Positions 11,700 through 25,400 of a stretch of DNA of 64,000 nucleotides are shown piece after piece. Under the pieces are notes generated by a model. The model was given only the letters and a program-made list of their open reading frames with translations, was not told where the DNA came from and did not search any database. The stretch's first letter is position 1. Each line of letters opens with the position of its first letter. The position numbers and the translations under genes were made by a program. The stretch comes from Alligator mississippiensis (lineage: Eukaryota; Chordata; Crocodylia; Alligatoridae), in NCBI RefSeq assembly GCF_030867095.1, contig NC_081835.1, forward strand, positions 43,073,892-43,137,891, given 5' to 3'.

Positions 11700-12155
11700 T
11701 TCTAAATACGGGGAAAACACTGTCCTCAGGTGCTGAGGGAAACCGTGGGGTGTCCTAGCGGCACACTCCTGGCTTGTCACTGCCCAGCAGGGGGTGCTGT
11801 GGGGAGTGCCTAGGAGCATGGGCTATTGCAGGGGAATCCCTGGGACTGTACCCCAGGTTGTTTCACCAGGGGTGCAGCTGTTGGGGATGACCCTATGATA
11901 CCATTCCCAGTGGGGGACAGCACTGTAGATAGAGAACAGGAACTCTCAGCTCCAGACACAGCCAGTCCCAGCAGGGCGCACTGTAGAGTGCATGGCAGAG
12001 GCAGTAGCTCTTGGGGGGTGGGGAGGAAATCTCCCGGGTACTCCACTCCCAGCCATTCCTGATGTGGGGAACTATAGGTAGTAATGTGGCAGTGCTCGCT
12101 TTGGGACAGCTCCCTGGTCCTCCATCTGCAGGAAGCAGAGTAGCTACTAAAAAGA

Positions 12156-12285
12156 TTAGCCCATTATGGGATAGACGAAAGGGCTCTGTGGGGTATCAGC
12201 CAATTGCTTCTGGCAGAAGAAGCAGAGTTTATCATTATTCTCCTCAGCACTGTCTGGGATGCGCAGGTGGGAACAAATTCAGTGT
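12156..12285 (-). pseudogene. SEMA3F: SEMA3F-like exon (IPDSAE exon), with stops
   Basis: Translation of the - strand gives RIPDSAEENNDKL, then CFFCQKQLADTPQSPFVY. This aligns with the human SEMA3F stretch IPDSAERNDDKLYFF...EAPQSPAVY (recalled). A TGA lies a few codons upstream of the IPDSAE motif and a TAA at 12158-12156, where the family continues with GRICL. Two conserved aromatic positions have become Cys. The reading frame is otherwise intact over about 30 codons, so decay may be moderately recent. Confidence 0.75.
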
Positions 12286-12289
12286 TTGC

Positions 12290-14435
12290 AACCAGGTATG
12301 GGGGAGTGGGAAACCATGCAAATGCTCTCCCCAGTGCAAATGCAGCTACTATCTTCCCAGGGAGACAGGACTGTGGCTGCCAGCTAGCTCCTTCTCCTTG
12401 TGAGGGTTGAGAGGATGGACTGACTCACCACATCACCTCCTTGAGAGGCCATTTCCATCCCATCCCTGATTTCCTGTGTCACCCTGGTAATGGGTCAGAG
12501 TCCTGGCCATAGACTTGAACCCACAACTTACAGGGCACATAGGAGCCCCGAGGCAGCAGGCTATCTATCTGGAATGCATGTGCTTGAGGTAGCTTTCCTC
12601 AGGGAAGTCTAGTACCCAGCACACATTTACTCCTGGAACATTTACTTGGTGAGAAAAAGTGCTGCTTGTGGCCTGTTTGTACTGGTGCCTGGGAGGCGAG
12701 GGAGGCAGTGGAGACATGCTTCTCATTCCTGCATAAATTCCTCACTGAGAGAGGAAGGGGAGTGGAGAAATTCCTGTAGGGCCTCTAGCTGGCTTGGTGC
12801 CACTGAGATTTGCTGGAGGTGCCTTTTGAGGGGTGATCTGGACAATACAAGTAAGGCTAGGCTAAGCTGCTGCTGCTGTGCGTGGTGGGTCCCCAACAGG
12901 CAGTCAGCCTCTAGTGATCATCACTAGCACAATGCAGCACTGCAGGCTGCTCTCATTTGGCTGAATTGGTCCTTAGCCTGCCTTTGGGTTGAAGGCATAA
13001 GCGTCCTGTCAGGTCTCAGCTGTCTGGGCATTAGGTTTGCTCCATGATCACCGCCAAGTTCAACCTCCCAGCTGGCCAGTTCCTCCTTGGCCGTCTGTGG
13101 AAACACCTCCTGCATTCCCAAATGCTTATCCTGCAAAGTGCCATGATATCACCTATTGATTGGTGCATTTGAGTGCTCTCCAGGCCGAGGCATGTATCTG
13201 AGCACTTTTCTCAACAGCTGTTGAGAAACACTCTCCAGGCAGTGGACCCCCTTCACAAGGCATAGGTCATGGTGGGGGGTGGACAATTCCTCACTAGTGC
13301 AAAGGGCCCCTTCATGGCAGCAAGCACTTCCCTGAACTCCACAAAGCTGCTCTTGCTTGTGAAGTTCAGTGGCTTGGCATGGGGCACAAACTCTGTGCTT
13401 ACCTCCAGGGGCTGGGTCACCTCAGGTCATCTCCAGACTTGGATGACAGTGCTGGGCCTTTCTGCTGGGGCAGTAGAGGCTCCTGTGTTTAGCTGTGCAG
13501 GTCTGGGCTTTGATCCCATCCCAGAAGGTAGAGCTGCACACCCCAGTGGGGGAACACTGCCTTGCTCCCTACTCCAGCCTGTCCGTAGCTCTAGAACAGG
13601 AGGGCTCAAAGAGATGCCTTCCCAGAAGGGCAGGGCTGGGAGGCCGAGTTAGGGAAAGACACACAGAGCTCCCAGCAGGAGGAGGCATAGCACAGGCCAC
13701 AAGGCTCCATGTCATGGGACACCAGCAGGGTCACCCTAACACTGGGGAGAATGGGGTGGGGAGTGAGTCCATTAGACACCTGACTCGTTTTCAGGAGCTC
13801 CTCCCAATCACTGTGAGGGCAGTGCTCAGCAGCAAGAGAACAAGCAGAGCTGCAACAGTTACAAAAGAAGATTAAAGGTAGTGCCATAAATGTATGGAGG
13901 GGAAGGATGACAGAAAGGGGGTGGACATGTGTAGGTGTTTGCTATCCCCAGGTTGCAGAGCAGAGTGAAGGGTGTTTGGTTATCCCATGCTTCTGGACTT
14001 GACTGGTTGCCACATGGGACTGGGAAGGAATTATTCCCCCTCCTGCTGCTACAGGTGTCAGGGTTTTTATGCCTTCCTCAAGCACTGGGTGCAACCAAGA
14101 CAGGGTGTGCCAGTGCTCTTGCTGAGTGTTAAACTCCAGGGTTCCTGGTTAGATGGAGTTTCCCATTTGCTCAGGGTTAGATTGATCTCCACATTTGTGG
14201 GCAGGAAATAGTTTTACCCCATGGTCAGATTAGAACAGACTATGAGGGGGTTTGCCTTCCTACGTAATGGGGTGAAAGGACATGGCCAACTTCCTTGAAT
14301 CGTTACTGTGTATTTAAGAAGCTTGCAGCGACAGGATGTTGACAGTGCTTTCATAGCCCTACTTTACCTGCAGCAGGCTAGAGTCTTCTTGGTGTCCTTG
14401 CAGTTGTGCAACATTGTTCTTGGAGTTTGAGGAAC
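12290..14435. other. Unassigned DNA, possible eroded exon remnants
   Basis: No intact exon was recognised. Around 13305-13400 the - strand shows faint similarity to the semaphorin segment encoding LESGKGKCPYDPKL (a 'tgtgccccatgccaagc' core beside 'cctggag'), which would be the next upstream exon of the pseudogene. At 13140-12930 a 70-codon - strand frame (FPQTAKEELASWEVEL) is unassigned. Support for either as coding is weak. Confidence 0.3.
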
Positions 14436-14565
14436 TGGTTAAGCAAGCACTTATATGGGATGGTTTGGATAGGGATGATCCTGCCTTGAGCAGGGGCCTG
14501 GACTAGATGATCTTCTGAGAGCCCTTCTAGTCCCACTTTTCTATTATTCTGATTCTGTAAATCGG
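14436..14565 (+). repeat. CR1 LINE 3' end
   Basis: Contains 'gggatgatcctgccttgagc', 'ggcctggactagatgatc' and 'ttctagtcccacttttctat' followed by ATTCTGATTCTGTAA. This is the canonical CR1 3' terminus and tail. The copy is 5'-truncated to about 130 bp. Confidence 0.88.
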
Positions 14566-17500
14566 GGGTCTTTATCTGAAGTCTGATGGACACCAAACCC
14601 AGAAGCCCATGAAGCAGTGACCAGTTTTCCATATAAACAAGTCACTCTAAAACACATGCAGGGATCCATTCCCACCCCTCTGCACTTCTTGCACAAGTAC
14701 GTGTAATCTCAGCCAATGGAGCCCAGGGCTGTTGCATGCCAATGGCAGAAAAGGCTTGTCTGGGAATCGTTTCTGCAAATGGTGACAACACCTAGGGGTG
14801 AGCAGGGCACCAAGCAGGGGCAGGGCATGGTCCACCGACACAGATCCCTGGCGACAATCTGGCAGGGTCTGGCTGTCAGAGTCTGACATCCTCAGTCCCT
14901 GCAAGAGGCTGGTCGCTGCCATTTGTCCCCCTGGAGCCTTCTGATCCCAACAGATGCAGCTCCATGAGGCTGGAAGCACAGCCCCCCAGCAGCAGGTTCA
15001 CCCAATTCTTTCCTGGGTTCACAGTGCACACTTTAGAGATGCGTCTTCCTATCTGAAGCAGCCATGGGGAGTTGATCCGTACAAGGCCAAGCACCCTGCT
15101 GCCTCCTCAGAATGGAGCCTGATGGCCTGCTCTCCCCTCTGTCATCCCAAGGACAAACAGAGTTGGCTGGTAATCCTTCCCAAGGCTTTATGTCCATCTC
15201 TTCCCCTTGTGTTGCTCTCTCACTTCTGAAGTTGCCACACCCTGAGCCCAGGCAGGGAAAGCCAATCTTCCCTGGTGGATCACAAGTGAGACTTTTGACA
15301 TCATGCTTCATTTTATTTAAACAAATTTTCTGAAACTAAACATCAGGAAATGACTGTTTTTTTATTATGCATCCAGGCAAAGCCTCTTTTTCACATTTTA
15401 TTTCAAGGTTAACCATCAGCAGTGCTTGCTTAATCAGTAACTCTGGCAGTGTATTGCTATTAAATGCAGCTTCATTTCCAATTCCATGGCCTACCTTAGG
15501 CTGGAGTTAGGGTTGAGAGCTCATCTCAGGAAGATGTAAGTAAAAACACTGCAGGAATGTCGTAATGATTTCCAAAACTGCAAATCCAGAAAATTCAGAG
15601 GAAAAGTTAATTAAGGCATACAGATGACCTGCTTTCCTACATGAATTGGGATTAGATGGCACAGTGCTTTGAAAGAGATGAGGTGCCATGTAAATACAGG
15701 AGAGAGTCCTGCCTCAAAACAGCAAATTCTGGCTAGATTTTTGGTTCTTGGAGTATTTTATCAATTGACATCCTGGAGCGTTGTCCTCTTGAAGTACTGG
15801 TTTGGCTTACTTAGGGGATCGGGCTTTTCTCAGTAAAAGTGTCAGGGTTTTTTAATTGTGAAAAATAAAAAAATATAATTTTTAAAAGCTCAGAAAAAAG
15901 GTTTAAAAGATTAAAAAGAAAACAATGGTTCCTTCCTTTTACAGCTGCATGTGATCCTGGCTAAAGAGACTGAGTACTGTAGAGGACGGTGTTTGCACTG
16001 AGCGCAACCAAACCCCGTGTGATACCCCACTCTCCTCCACAAGAGTAAGAGGGCACCAGGCCCTGGATGGAAATGGGGGATCCAGGGGACAGGACTCCTC
16101 CCTAGTCTGACCTGCTGCAGGAAACCCTGGCTCTGGCACCATCAGGGGTGTCATGTCCCAGCACAGTCTCTAGCTGAACTCAGCAGTCACCCACACCCAT
16201 GGGTGCCTCACAGTTTGGAGGAGCAGCCTGTGGTGGCAATGCCCTTGCCCAGAGTCAGGACCCTCCAAGGAGGCATGCCCAGACTGAGGACTGGGATCTC
16301 TGCAGAGAGAAAACAGGGCGATGATGGGATGGGCATGCTCCTCCCCTCTCCTCCATCCTCCAGGGGTACAGAGGTGGTCCTGAGTCAGTTCCTTCCCATG
16401 TTTCTCCCCACAGCCCAATCCCAAGGAGGGCACCTGCACTAGATAAGGGCTGGAAAAGGCGATTGCCATAGGGGCCTCACTCACAGCAAACTCCTGGCAC
16501 TGCCCTCTGGGGAGACCATTCCAGACCTGACCCTGACCAGACCTCTGCCAGCTTGGTAGGGGTGGGGAGAAGAGGGATGGCAGGGCTCTGAGGCATGTAC
16601 GGGGTGCACAGGGAGAGGTGGACATGGGACTCCACACACATGAATGCAGCAGGCCTGGTGTGCTCAGCCTCACTTCATCTGGTAGCACTGGGAGGTGCTG
16701 GGAGGGATTTGTGGTGATTTTGCCCCCCCTGGTGGCTGAATGTGGCACTGCTCAGCAGAGAGCTCAACCCCCAGCCACACACCGCTGGTCCAGGCTGCTG
16801 TGCCCCTAGCACCCCTCCTGCCCCCGGCCTGCTCATAGCACGGGGCTAATGCAGTTCAAAGGGCTCTTGATGCATGATTATCCCAGATGCACTGTTTTCA
16901 GGCATAGGGGAGCCCCAGGATATAAGCACCAACCTTTCCACTGTGAGGACCTCAGGGGAAATCTACTTTTGGCCACCTGGGTCCTGAGTTCTATGTGCTC
17001 AGCCTGGCATCTTGTTACAGTGGATGCCTGGCCTGGGCATGGGGACACCTTCACTCAGGCAAAGCTCCAGCCTCACCATTGCTCACTGCATGGCCTGGTA
17101 CTGACCCATTTCCCTTCAGTACTTTGGTGTCACCTTCTTCCCCCTCCCCCCACAATCCAAGGCAGAGTCCCTCTCTCACTGTGCATCTGTCCATCCACCC
17201 AGCTGCTTTGGACTGCTCTGCACACATGGATTTGAGAAGGGTCTTCACTCCTGTGCCCTTCTCCCAACACCCACTCCCTACAGTACGCAGGAGACTCCCA
17301 GTACCCTACTCTCGGGGCCATTCTTCCTTCATGTACACCCCATGCTGCACTGTTTACAGAGTGGAGCATCTGTGGGTGACAGGGACGTGGCACTAGCTCA
17401 CCTGGACTCCTTGTCTCAGCCCCTTGCTATTCCAGGCCTACACTCCAGTGCCTCGGCCGCCTCCCTCCTTTCTCAGATAACCATGATCCCCAGGGCTGTT

Positions 17501-19302
17501 TTTCAAGCAGTTGCAAGGGCTTCATTTAGCTTTTCACCTCTCTGAGTCCTCCCTCCCTTCCCCCCAGGATGCATTTGACAGGAGTTGGGTTTCAGGAAAA
17601 CCCCAAAGGTTGATCAGCTCCCACTTCCTAGGAGGGAAGAACAGGGTGCCACAAGACAGTGGTCCATTATATTGACTGGGGGTGAGACGCAGGGGGCTGC
17701 AGGTTGTGATGCGAGACAGCAGAGCTGTATAAGTAGGAAGCTTGTCCAGCACCAGCCAGATCTCAGTCTCAGTCTTTCACAAGAATTATTTAACTTTTAA
17801 GAAAAGCATAAAGGTTCCTTGAAATATCCAGTGCAGCCCCCACCATGGTACATTCCCCCACACACATTCCACATCCAGACAGACCTTTGACCTTGGGCTA
17901 CCAAAGACTTAATCCCTCTTCCCTCTCTCCATTACAATTCATGGAGTCCCCAAATCCAGCCAGGCACATACCTCTGTTGGTCCAGAGCCCAGCCTGGAGC
18001 CCCATTGTCCTCTGCTGCTGCCATCCATGCCCCAACTCAGTGTTGATTGCAAGCCAACCCCTCCGTACGCCACTACCCCGGTACCCTAGCCCCTTCAGCA
18101 TGCTCTGCCTTGGTTCTGGGCCTGTCCTCTGTGGTGCTGTCGGGCTGCTGGGTGCTGATGTGTCTGGTTCTCCTGAGGCCCAGGTCCACCTTGAGCTCCA
18201 TTCATTGAGGTCATGCAGGTTCTGGGGGACCTGGTGGATTGCCTGGGCACAGAGATGCGTGGAATGAGCAAACTGGGAAGTATGATTGAGGGACTGCCAG
18301 CCTAGGGGCAGAACACAGCAGGGACTAAGGGCAGACAGGGGCAAGGAGGTTTCCCTGGGGCTTTGCCCCATTCCCTAAGCCCCAGCGAGTTCAAGGAGAC
18401 TTCAGAGTTCACTGCACTCCCTCTCTCTCCCCTTTGCCCCCCAGGAAACTCTGTGCCAGGGAGCTTTGGCCTGCAAGGCAAGAAAGAGCACCCTGCACTG
18501 ATTCTGTCCATGCCAAAGTGGCCAGCCTGGATGTACCCTGAAGCCCCTTAAGCTGGGAAGCCTTGGTTCCTGTGTATGCTCACAGTGGGATACATTGCCT
18601 TTGTTGATGCAAGACATTGTACATGCAGAGACTTTGGGTCAGGTGCCTAACACGGAGTCCCCTATATTACCAGCAGAAACTGATTCTGACTTCCGGTGAC
18701 TCACCCAAGGTCATAGAATGAGATGTAGGCTCAGGGCTCAGCTCTTCTGGCACCAGCCCCAGGCCACCTCCCCTCACAGGAAGCTTGGGGCATGGATGGT
18801 GGGCCAGGCTGTGAGGAAGTCCCTGCTTTTACACGTTGATGATGCATCCCTGGATGGGAGCAGATGGAGGCTGGAAATTGTTGCACTCAGCAGGTAGGGG
18901 GATTTGAGGGGATTTATCTCAGAGATGGGTTTAAGGCATCAGCTCATGGGGCTGCTCATGTCGCTGAGCGCAGCAAGTCTGATCAGAGTGAAACAGAGGG
19001 AGGGGAGCCTGGGCCTTACCTGCTCCTTGTCCACCTGTCCTTGCCACAGATTGGGCAGCAGGGAACACATGACTTCCATGGGCTTCGAAATCCTCCTTTG
19101 TGGGAGACTGGCTGGCACTGTGCATTGGGAGGAGTGTCATTCTTCTCTGGGGTTCACGACGGAGCAGGAGGGAGCAAGCGGAGGCCTTCCAGAGTTAGTA
19201 GTGGGTTCCAGAGGAGACAGGACAAGAGCTCTGGATACCCCCTGGGCTTACACTACTGCTGCTGAGTGGCTGGATCAAGAAGAGGAGTATACTGAAGACC
19301 AG
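14566..19302. other. Region upstream of GNAT1
   Basis: No other gene was recognised. It should contain the GNAT1 promoter and 5'UTR, but no convincing TATA box or CRX/NRL cluster could be picked out by eye. Several long but unlike-any-family open frames occur (for example 16748-16170 on -, 192 codons, and 18371-17898 on -). They are attributed to the low stop frequency of this GC-rich DNA. An AT-rich patch lies at 15840-15940. Confidence 0.5.
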
Positions 19303-19408
19303 ATGGGAGCTGGGGCCAGCGCAGAAGAGAAGCACTCGCGGGAGCTAGAGAAGAAGCTCAAGGAAGATGCCGAGAAAGATGCCAGGACAGTCAAGCTGCT
19401 CCTACTGG
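19303..19408 (+). CDS. GNAT1: GNAT1 exon 1 (coding part)
   Basis: Codes for residues 1-35 plus the first base of Gly36: [15 protein letters not shown] through VKLLLLG. It carries the acylated N-terminus and the amphipathic alpha-N helix that contacts G beta-gamma. The donor is GTATGT. The Met at 19303 is chosen because it yields the conserved MGAGAS N-terminus. The frame stays open upstream to 18904, but that stretch resembles no protein. Confidence 0.97.
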
Positions 19409-22400
19409 GTATGTGCTTGGTTAGAGGCTGAGCCCTGCTTTTCCCTGATCTCAGCCAACACCCCAGATCCTGCACCAAACCCCTCAAACCTGCCCCCGCC
19501 CCTTGGCCCAGAGCTATCCATCAGAAGCCCTCAATCCGAAGCCAGCCAATACCCAGGTTCTGAGCCAGCATCCAGGCAGTGAGACTGTGATGCTGATCCT
19601 ACCCAGGTTGTTGGATATGGTTTGTCATCGTGGTGGGAATGCTTGATGGAGGGACCCTTATATTGGCTTGATGGCCCAGCTTAGGGCAGTGCCAGGAGGA
19701 AAGAAGAGCTGGCAGCATTTTACTAAGGTATTAAGCACCCACAGGCCTTTGCGCTCAGCACCCCTTCCCTGAGATCCCAGCCCAGTGGGTCTGGGAGCTC
19801 ACTCCTCTCCAGATCCAGAGCTGGTGAAAGCCAGAGTCCTGATCAGCGAGAGACAGCATGTACAGCTCTGCCTCTCCATGTGTGCTGCAATGCAAATGGC
19901 CCCAGGAAACCCTGATCCAGCACAGAGAAGGGGCTGTTTGCTTATACGTCAGCTTGGTCCCCAGCTGGTGTAAGCAACACTATTCCACTGACCATAGTGG
20001 GGCAGATCAGCATGTGATGTGAGTCTATGTGGTTCCCTTGGCTCCCATAGCACCCACCTTTGTAATTTCATGGCAGTTTTGCAAATTTCTGCAGAGCTGG
20101 AACCTGGACTTGCTATTGCTAATACTTCACCCTGTAGCCTTGCCAGGGCATTTTGAGATAATGTCTTGGCATCACTGGGAGTCTGACTGACTTGCCTGAG
20201 CTGGGAACAAAGCACTAGAACTCCAGGGCTTTGTCCCTGAGTTTGTCAGAGCAAATCATTTACAGTGTGCATGCCCCAGGAGCTGTGGGCACTGAAGCTT
20301 AGAGGAGATGCTGGATTGCTGTGATTGCTATGTTGCCCTCTCTCAAGCTTTCGCAATGTTGGGAACAGGTTGCAAAGCTCCTTTCTTTCCATGCCCTGCC
20401 CCACAAAGGCGGGGTGTTAGCACCTCTTTTTCTGCAGGCCTGGTCTGCAAAGCCTGGAGGAAAATGTCAGATCTCATTATCCATGCCCCAAGGATAGACA
20501 CTGATCATCCATCTTACCTTAATGCCAGCTAAGAAAAGACACTGGGGCCTCTATAATCCTGGCTTGCTACCTCCAGTGCCATGAAAAACAGCATCTGCAG
20601 GGAAGCTGATTAATACTGTACATTGCTTCTTGCCCCTGTTCACTGCCAGGTTTGTGCTCAAGACAAGCCCTGAGCACGACACCAATAAGGAGGGCAGGGG
20701 CAGGATAACTGAGCAGCTGTCCCCATCTTGGCTGATGGACCAGGAACTGAACTGAGGGTTTTCAGTCCCCAAGCAAATTATTAAACAGTCAACTGGTGCA
20801 GAGCTAGTGGGTAGCAAGGTGGTAGAAAGAGCTGACAAGGGTTTGTCAAGAACAACTTGCCTTGTCTGATCGGACAGCTGGCCTAGTGAACAAGGGGAAA
20901 GCAATGAATGAGATGCAGCTTGACTTCTGTAAGGCCTTCAGCTCTGTCCTACATGACTTTCTCATGTAACAACTTCTGCATGAGTCACTGTTAGATGAAC
21001 ATACAGTTGATAAAAAACTTACCTCAAAGACTAGTTTCCAGTGGTTTATTGTCAAACTGGGAAGGCAACATAGACAGGTTACTCTAGGCACCTGTCCTAG
21101 GCCTGGTTCTATTCAATAACTATTTGGAGGATGAAATATAGGGTTGGCTTAAAAATTGTTGACAATATTGAGCTGGAAGGGCTTGCATGGTGGGGAGGGT
21201 AGGATTAGAATTCAAACTGACTTCAGAAGATTGGAAAGATAATCTGAAATCAGCAAGATGAGAATTAATAAAGACAAATGCAAAATATGATGCTTAGGAT
21301 GGAGAAATCAAATGCACAAATAGGAAATAAGTATTCCCTAGAAGGGCAGGGAATAGTAGCGTATAGGAAAAATGAATCTGGGGGTTTCTAGCAGGCTACA
21401 AACTAAACAAAGTCAATAATTAAATATATTGTTTAAAAGGTAAATCCCAGTCTGAGATATGTTAACAGAAGAACTATACTTAGGACACAAGAAATAGTTG
21501 TTCTTATTCAATGTTGGTGAGGACCAGCAGGTGTGCTATGTCCAGTTTGGGGCTGTAAGAAAAATGGAAAACAACAAGAGTGATGTAAATTTTGGAAGCC
21601 ATGACCTGTGAGACTAGATTGAAGGGACTGGCCTTGGTTGATCTACAAAAGAGAAGACATAACAACAGCCCCATCCCTATGTTGACATAAGGAGGATGGT
21701 GATCAATTGCTCTCCTTGTCTGGTAGAGGAAGGACAAGAAGAAATCAGCTTACTCCGCAGCAAAGAAGATTTAGATTGACTCTTAGGAGAAAGTTGCTTA
21801 GCTCTAAGGGTAGTGAATCACAGGCACAGATTCCCATGGAGGGGTGGAATCTACTTTGTTGGAGGTTTAGAAACAGGTCCTGCAAAATCTATCCTGGATG
21901 GATGGGCCAGGTACACTCAATCCTGCCTCAGGGCAGGGTGACCATTTAAGACAGAAGTGTAAAGATGGGTGGGCAAAAGGGGCATGAGTCCCAGGCACTG
22001 ACTAAGGCAGGGGGAGGGGGGGGGCTGCCTCACCCTCCCATGCCCTGTTCCTCCCCCGACACTTCCTCTATGGTGGCTCTGGCTCCAGCTGCAGGAAGGG
22101 CAGGGAAGCAGCAATGATACAGGAGTGGCTGGTGGCTCACTGCTGCTGTGGGAGATGTCAGCTCCTTTTTTTGTCACTGAAAACCAGTGTTTTTTTGGCT
22201 GTTCAACATACCTGCCAGTCCCAAAAATAGGAGGTGACATCTCCCCCACCAATAGTGAGCCTCTGGCTATTGCTTCTGTAGTATGTGCCTGATCTGTTAT
22301 GCCTCTATCTTGAGGTCCTTTCCAGCCCAACTTTCCCCTGATTCTAAAGGCCATGTGGTCAGAGCTTGAGCTGAAGTGCCGATCCTCACCCTCCTACCTA

Positions 22401-25400
22401 GGGTTGGAGCATGCTCCCTCCAGGAACGGGTGCAGCCAGGAATACACAGCACCCCTTGCCAGTGAGTTCCAGCTTCATCCCAGCAAAGCCCTTCTGAGCA
22501 GGGCCCCTTACTCCCATCAGCAGACTCTGGTTTGCTTTTCCTTCAGTGCCCAGCATGCAAATACACAAGAAGGTGCTGCCTTACCCACACCAGTGCCTGA
22601 CCTTCACATTGGCCATGAGTGGCTCTGAGTCATGGTCCATTCAAACCAGAGCCAGCATGAGTGCCAAGTTTAAGCAAATTAAAATGCAGATGACTTGCTG
22701 TGACATTACACTCGAGGGCTTTGGCTGTCCACCAGAAGCCAGGCCCGTACGAAGTTCCATTCCTAGCTATGCTGCTAGCGCATACTCAGAGACAGGTGCA
22801 AACCAAAGGCCACGTGCTGCACATAAAACCCTGTCCCACTCTGTCACCCTTCAGTGGCTGGATCAAGTCCAGTGGTCTATGCCGTGACTCCCCACTTACA
22901 GAACTGCTCAGAGAGCAGGGAAGGGGTGGGATGTCCCCCCCCGCCCCACCTTATACATCCTGCCCACTTCTTTCTTTATTCCAGATCACCCTGTTTCTTC
23001 TCCCTTTTACTGCTCTTTCTTCCTCATGTCTTTCCTCCTCCCCTTTCCTTGGTCCCATCAAGCCATGCTCTTGAGCTGAGAGGAAGAAGAGAAGCCGTGG
23101 TGCTTCCTACTCCCTTAGCAGCCCAGAACACGTGGGTGGACAGATCTAGTGGGTCTGAACCCACAGCCATCCCATGGCAGCCGAGCCCAGGCAGTGGGAT
23201 GGGTTCCACATGACTTCTCCACGTGTATTTGTGCTTACTTCCATGACTGAATTTGTCTCCTCAGGAGCTGGTGAATCTGGAAAGAGTACAATCGTTAAGC
23301 AAATGAAGTAAGTGTAATTGGACCCACCCCCCAACCTTAGACCCTTCCCTATAACACCTCCTCTTGGGAGAGCCTGGGGCTGGAGTAGCCAGGAGTACCC
23401 CATAGCCAGCACTCTATCCCATTCCCAAGAAACAAGCTTTAAGATGGGATTTTCAGCATTAGCCCCAATCTGGGTAGCACAGGGCCCTTTCCTGATCCGT
23501 AGATGTCCCTGTGGTGCCAATTGTGACATGGCAGCATGTAATGTGTGCTTCTGGGAGACACCATTTCCCTCAGTGCCCCAGGAAATGCTTTCTCAGCCTC
23601 CCACTGCAACCTGGTGAAACCCTGACTGCCTATACCCACTACTATGGCATTCCTCCTTGGTCCCTGTAATGTTCAGCTAGTGGGACATTCAAGTCCATGG
23701 GCCAGGCAAGATGCCCTTAGTACTTTGCTGAGCATTGGTGGGAGTCCCAGCAGCAGAGCCTGTGGCTCACTCTGAGCTCACCACCGACTCCTGTTCCTGA
23801 CAGAATTATCCACCAAGATGGTTACTCCCTGGAAGAGTGCTTGGAGTTCATCACCATCATTTACAGCAACACTCTGCAGTCCATATTGGCCATTGTGCGT
23901 GCCATGAATACGCTGAACATCCAGTATGGGGACTCAGCCAAGCAGGTGAGTCACCGGGGTGAGGTGGGGTGGGGATCAGTGTGCACCCCACCATGGGGCT
24001 CTCTGTCCCATGCGTGGGGTGCAGAAGGAGTTAGTGAAGCTGCTCCAACTCTGCCTAAATAGTCAGCTCTAGCTCAGCCAGGAGAAGCCTGTGCCTTTGA
24101 TCCTCAGGTCATGTCCTTGTCACTAACAGCCCACCCTCAGCTATGGTGCTTCCCCAGTCTTCTGGGTGTCTCACTCCTGGTCCCTTGGGGCAGCTGGAAG
24201 CAGCTAACACAACTGTGCTCTCCTGCAGGATGATGCCCGTAAGCTGCTCCACTTGTCTGACACTATCGAGGAGGGTACCATGCCCAAAGAGATGTCTGAT
24301 ATCATCATCCGCCTCTGGAAGGACACTGGCATCCAGGCCTGTTTCGACCGCGCCTCTGAGTACCAGCTGAATGACTCAGCCGGCTAGTATGAGCCTCCCT
24401 TTGTATCTCCCTAGGCAGATGGTCTCTAGGTAGCACTGGGCCCAGGGGATGTCTCATGTAGTTGTGGCCTTTGGAAGGGGAGTAACTAGTTGACCCTATC
24501 AGAAGACTGAGCAATTCAAGAAGCTTTACAACCAGTGAGCTGCCTGCTTCCCTTTTGGTGATGGAGAGAGAGTCCCTGACCCTGGTGACAACTCTAGACA
24601 CATTCTCCTGGCCCAGGCTCACACTAGGTCAGCCCTGAGCCCCAGCAAATCATGGCCAGTAAGGGAGGAGACAGGAACACCAGGGTACAGGTTGAGGATG
24701 GGAGAGGGCATAGTGCAGGGTGCTACTGGGATTCTGGGTTGTGGGACTCCCAAGAAGCCCCTCAGCAGTGCTTGGGTAGCTGCCACAGCTCTAAGGGTGA
24801 TGTTCTAGTCTTTTCTGGATACCTAGGTGACCAGGTTTGGTTTTCACTTACACACAGATTGGCATTCTCTTTCTGTACATGAATGGCTATGTATATGCCT
24901 GGAAATAAAATGCCAATTTGTAAGTGGCATTTTGGGGGATTGGACCAAGTAGATGATCAAATCAAGTTATCTAGGCATCCAGAAAGGGATATAATGCCAC
25001 CCTCTCTCCTGAAGACAGAATGAGCAGTTAGAAAAACTTCTGCTCCTCAGCTGTTTCCTGGAGGCACAGCACAGAACCTCAGGTAGGCAGGGACTGAGGC
25101 TGGAGGACCTTGGGAAGATCCATCCCAGTACATCTCATGGTTGGAGGCCTGGGACTGGGGATTTCTGCAATGTAACAAGAGTAGCAGGTACCACCCACAG
25201 AAGTATCTAGATATCTTATATTTATGCCCAGGTATCACCCTAGGACTACCCAAAAGCCCTATTTGAGCTGAACACTGCTGGTGCAGACATGCAAAGGCAG
25301 GACCTGCTCCAGGGGCTCTCAGCACCCAACTGGCATCTGGTCCCAGATGTGCCACCTCGGGGTGGGCGAAGAACCCAGCCTGTCTTCTGGGCTTTCAGAA

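Noticed and set aside
16170-16748. 192-codon - strand frame upstream of GNAT1
   Set aside because: Pro/Ser/Gly-rich, no domain, no splice structure; attributed to stop-poor GC-rich DNA.
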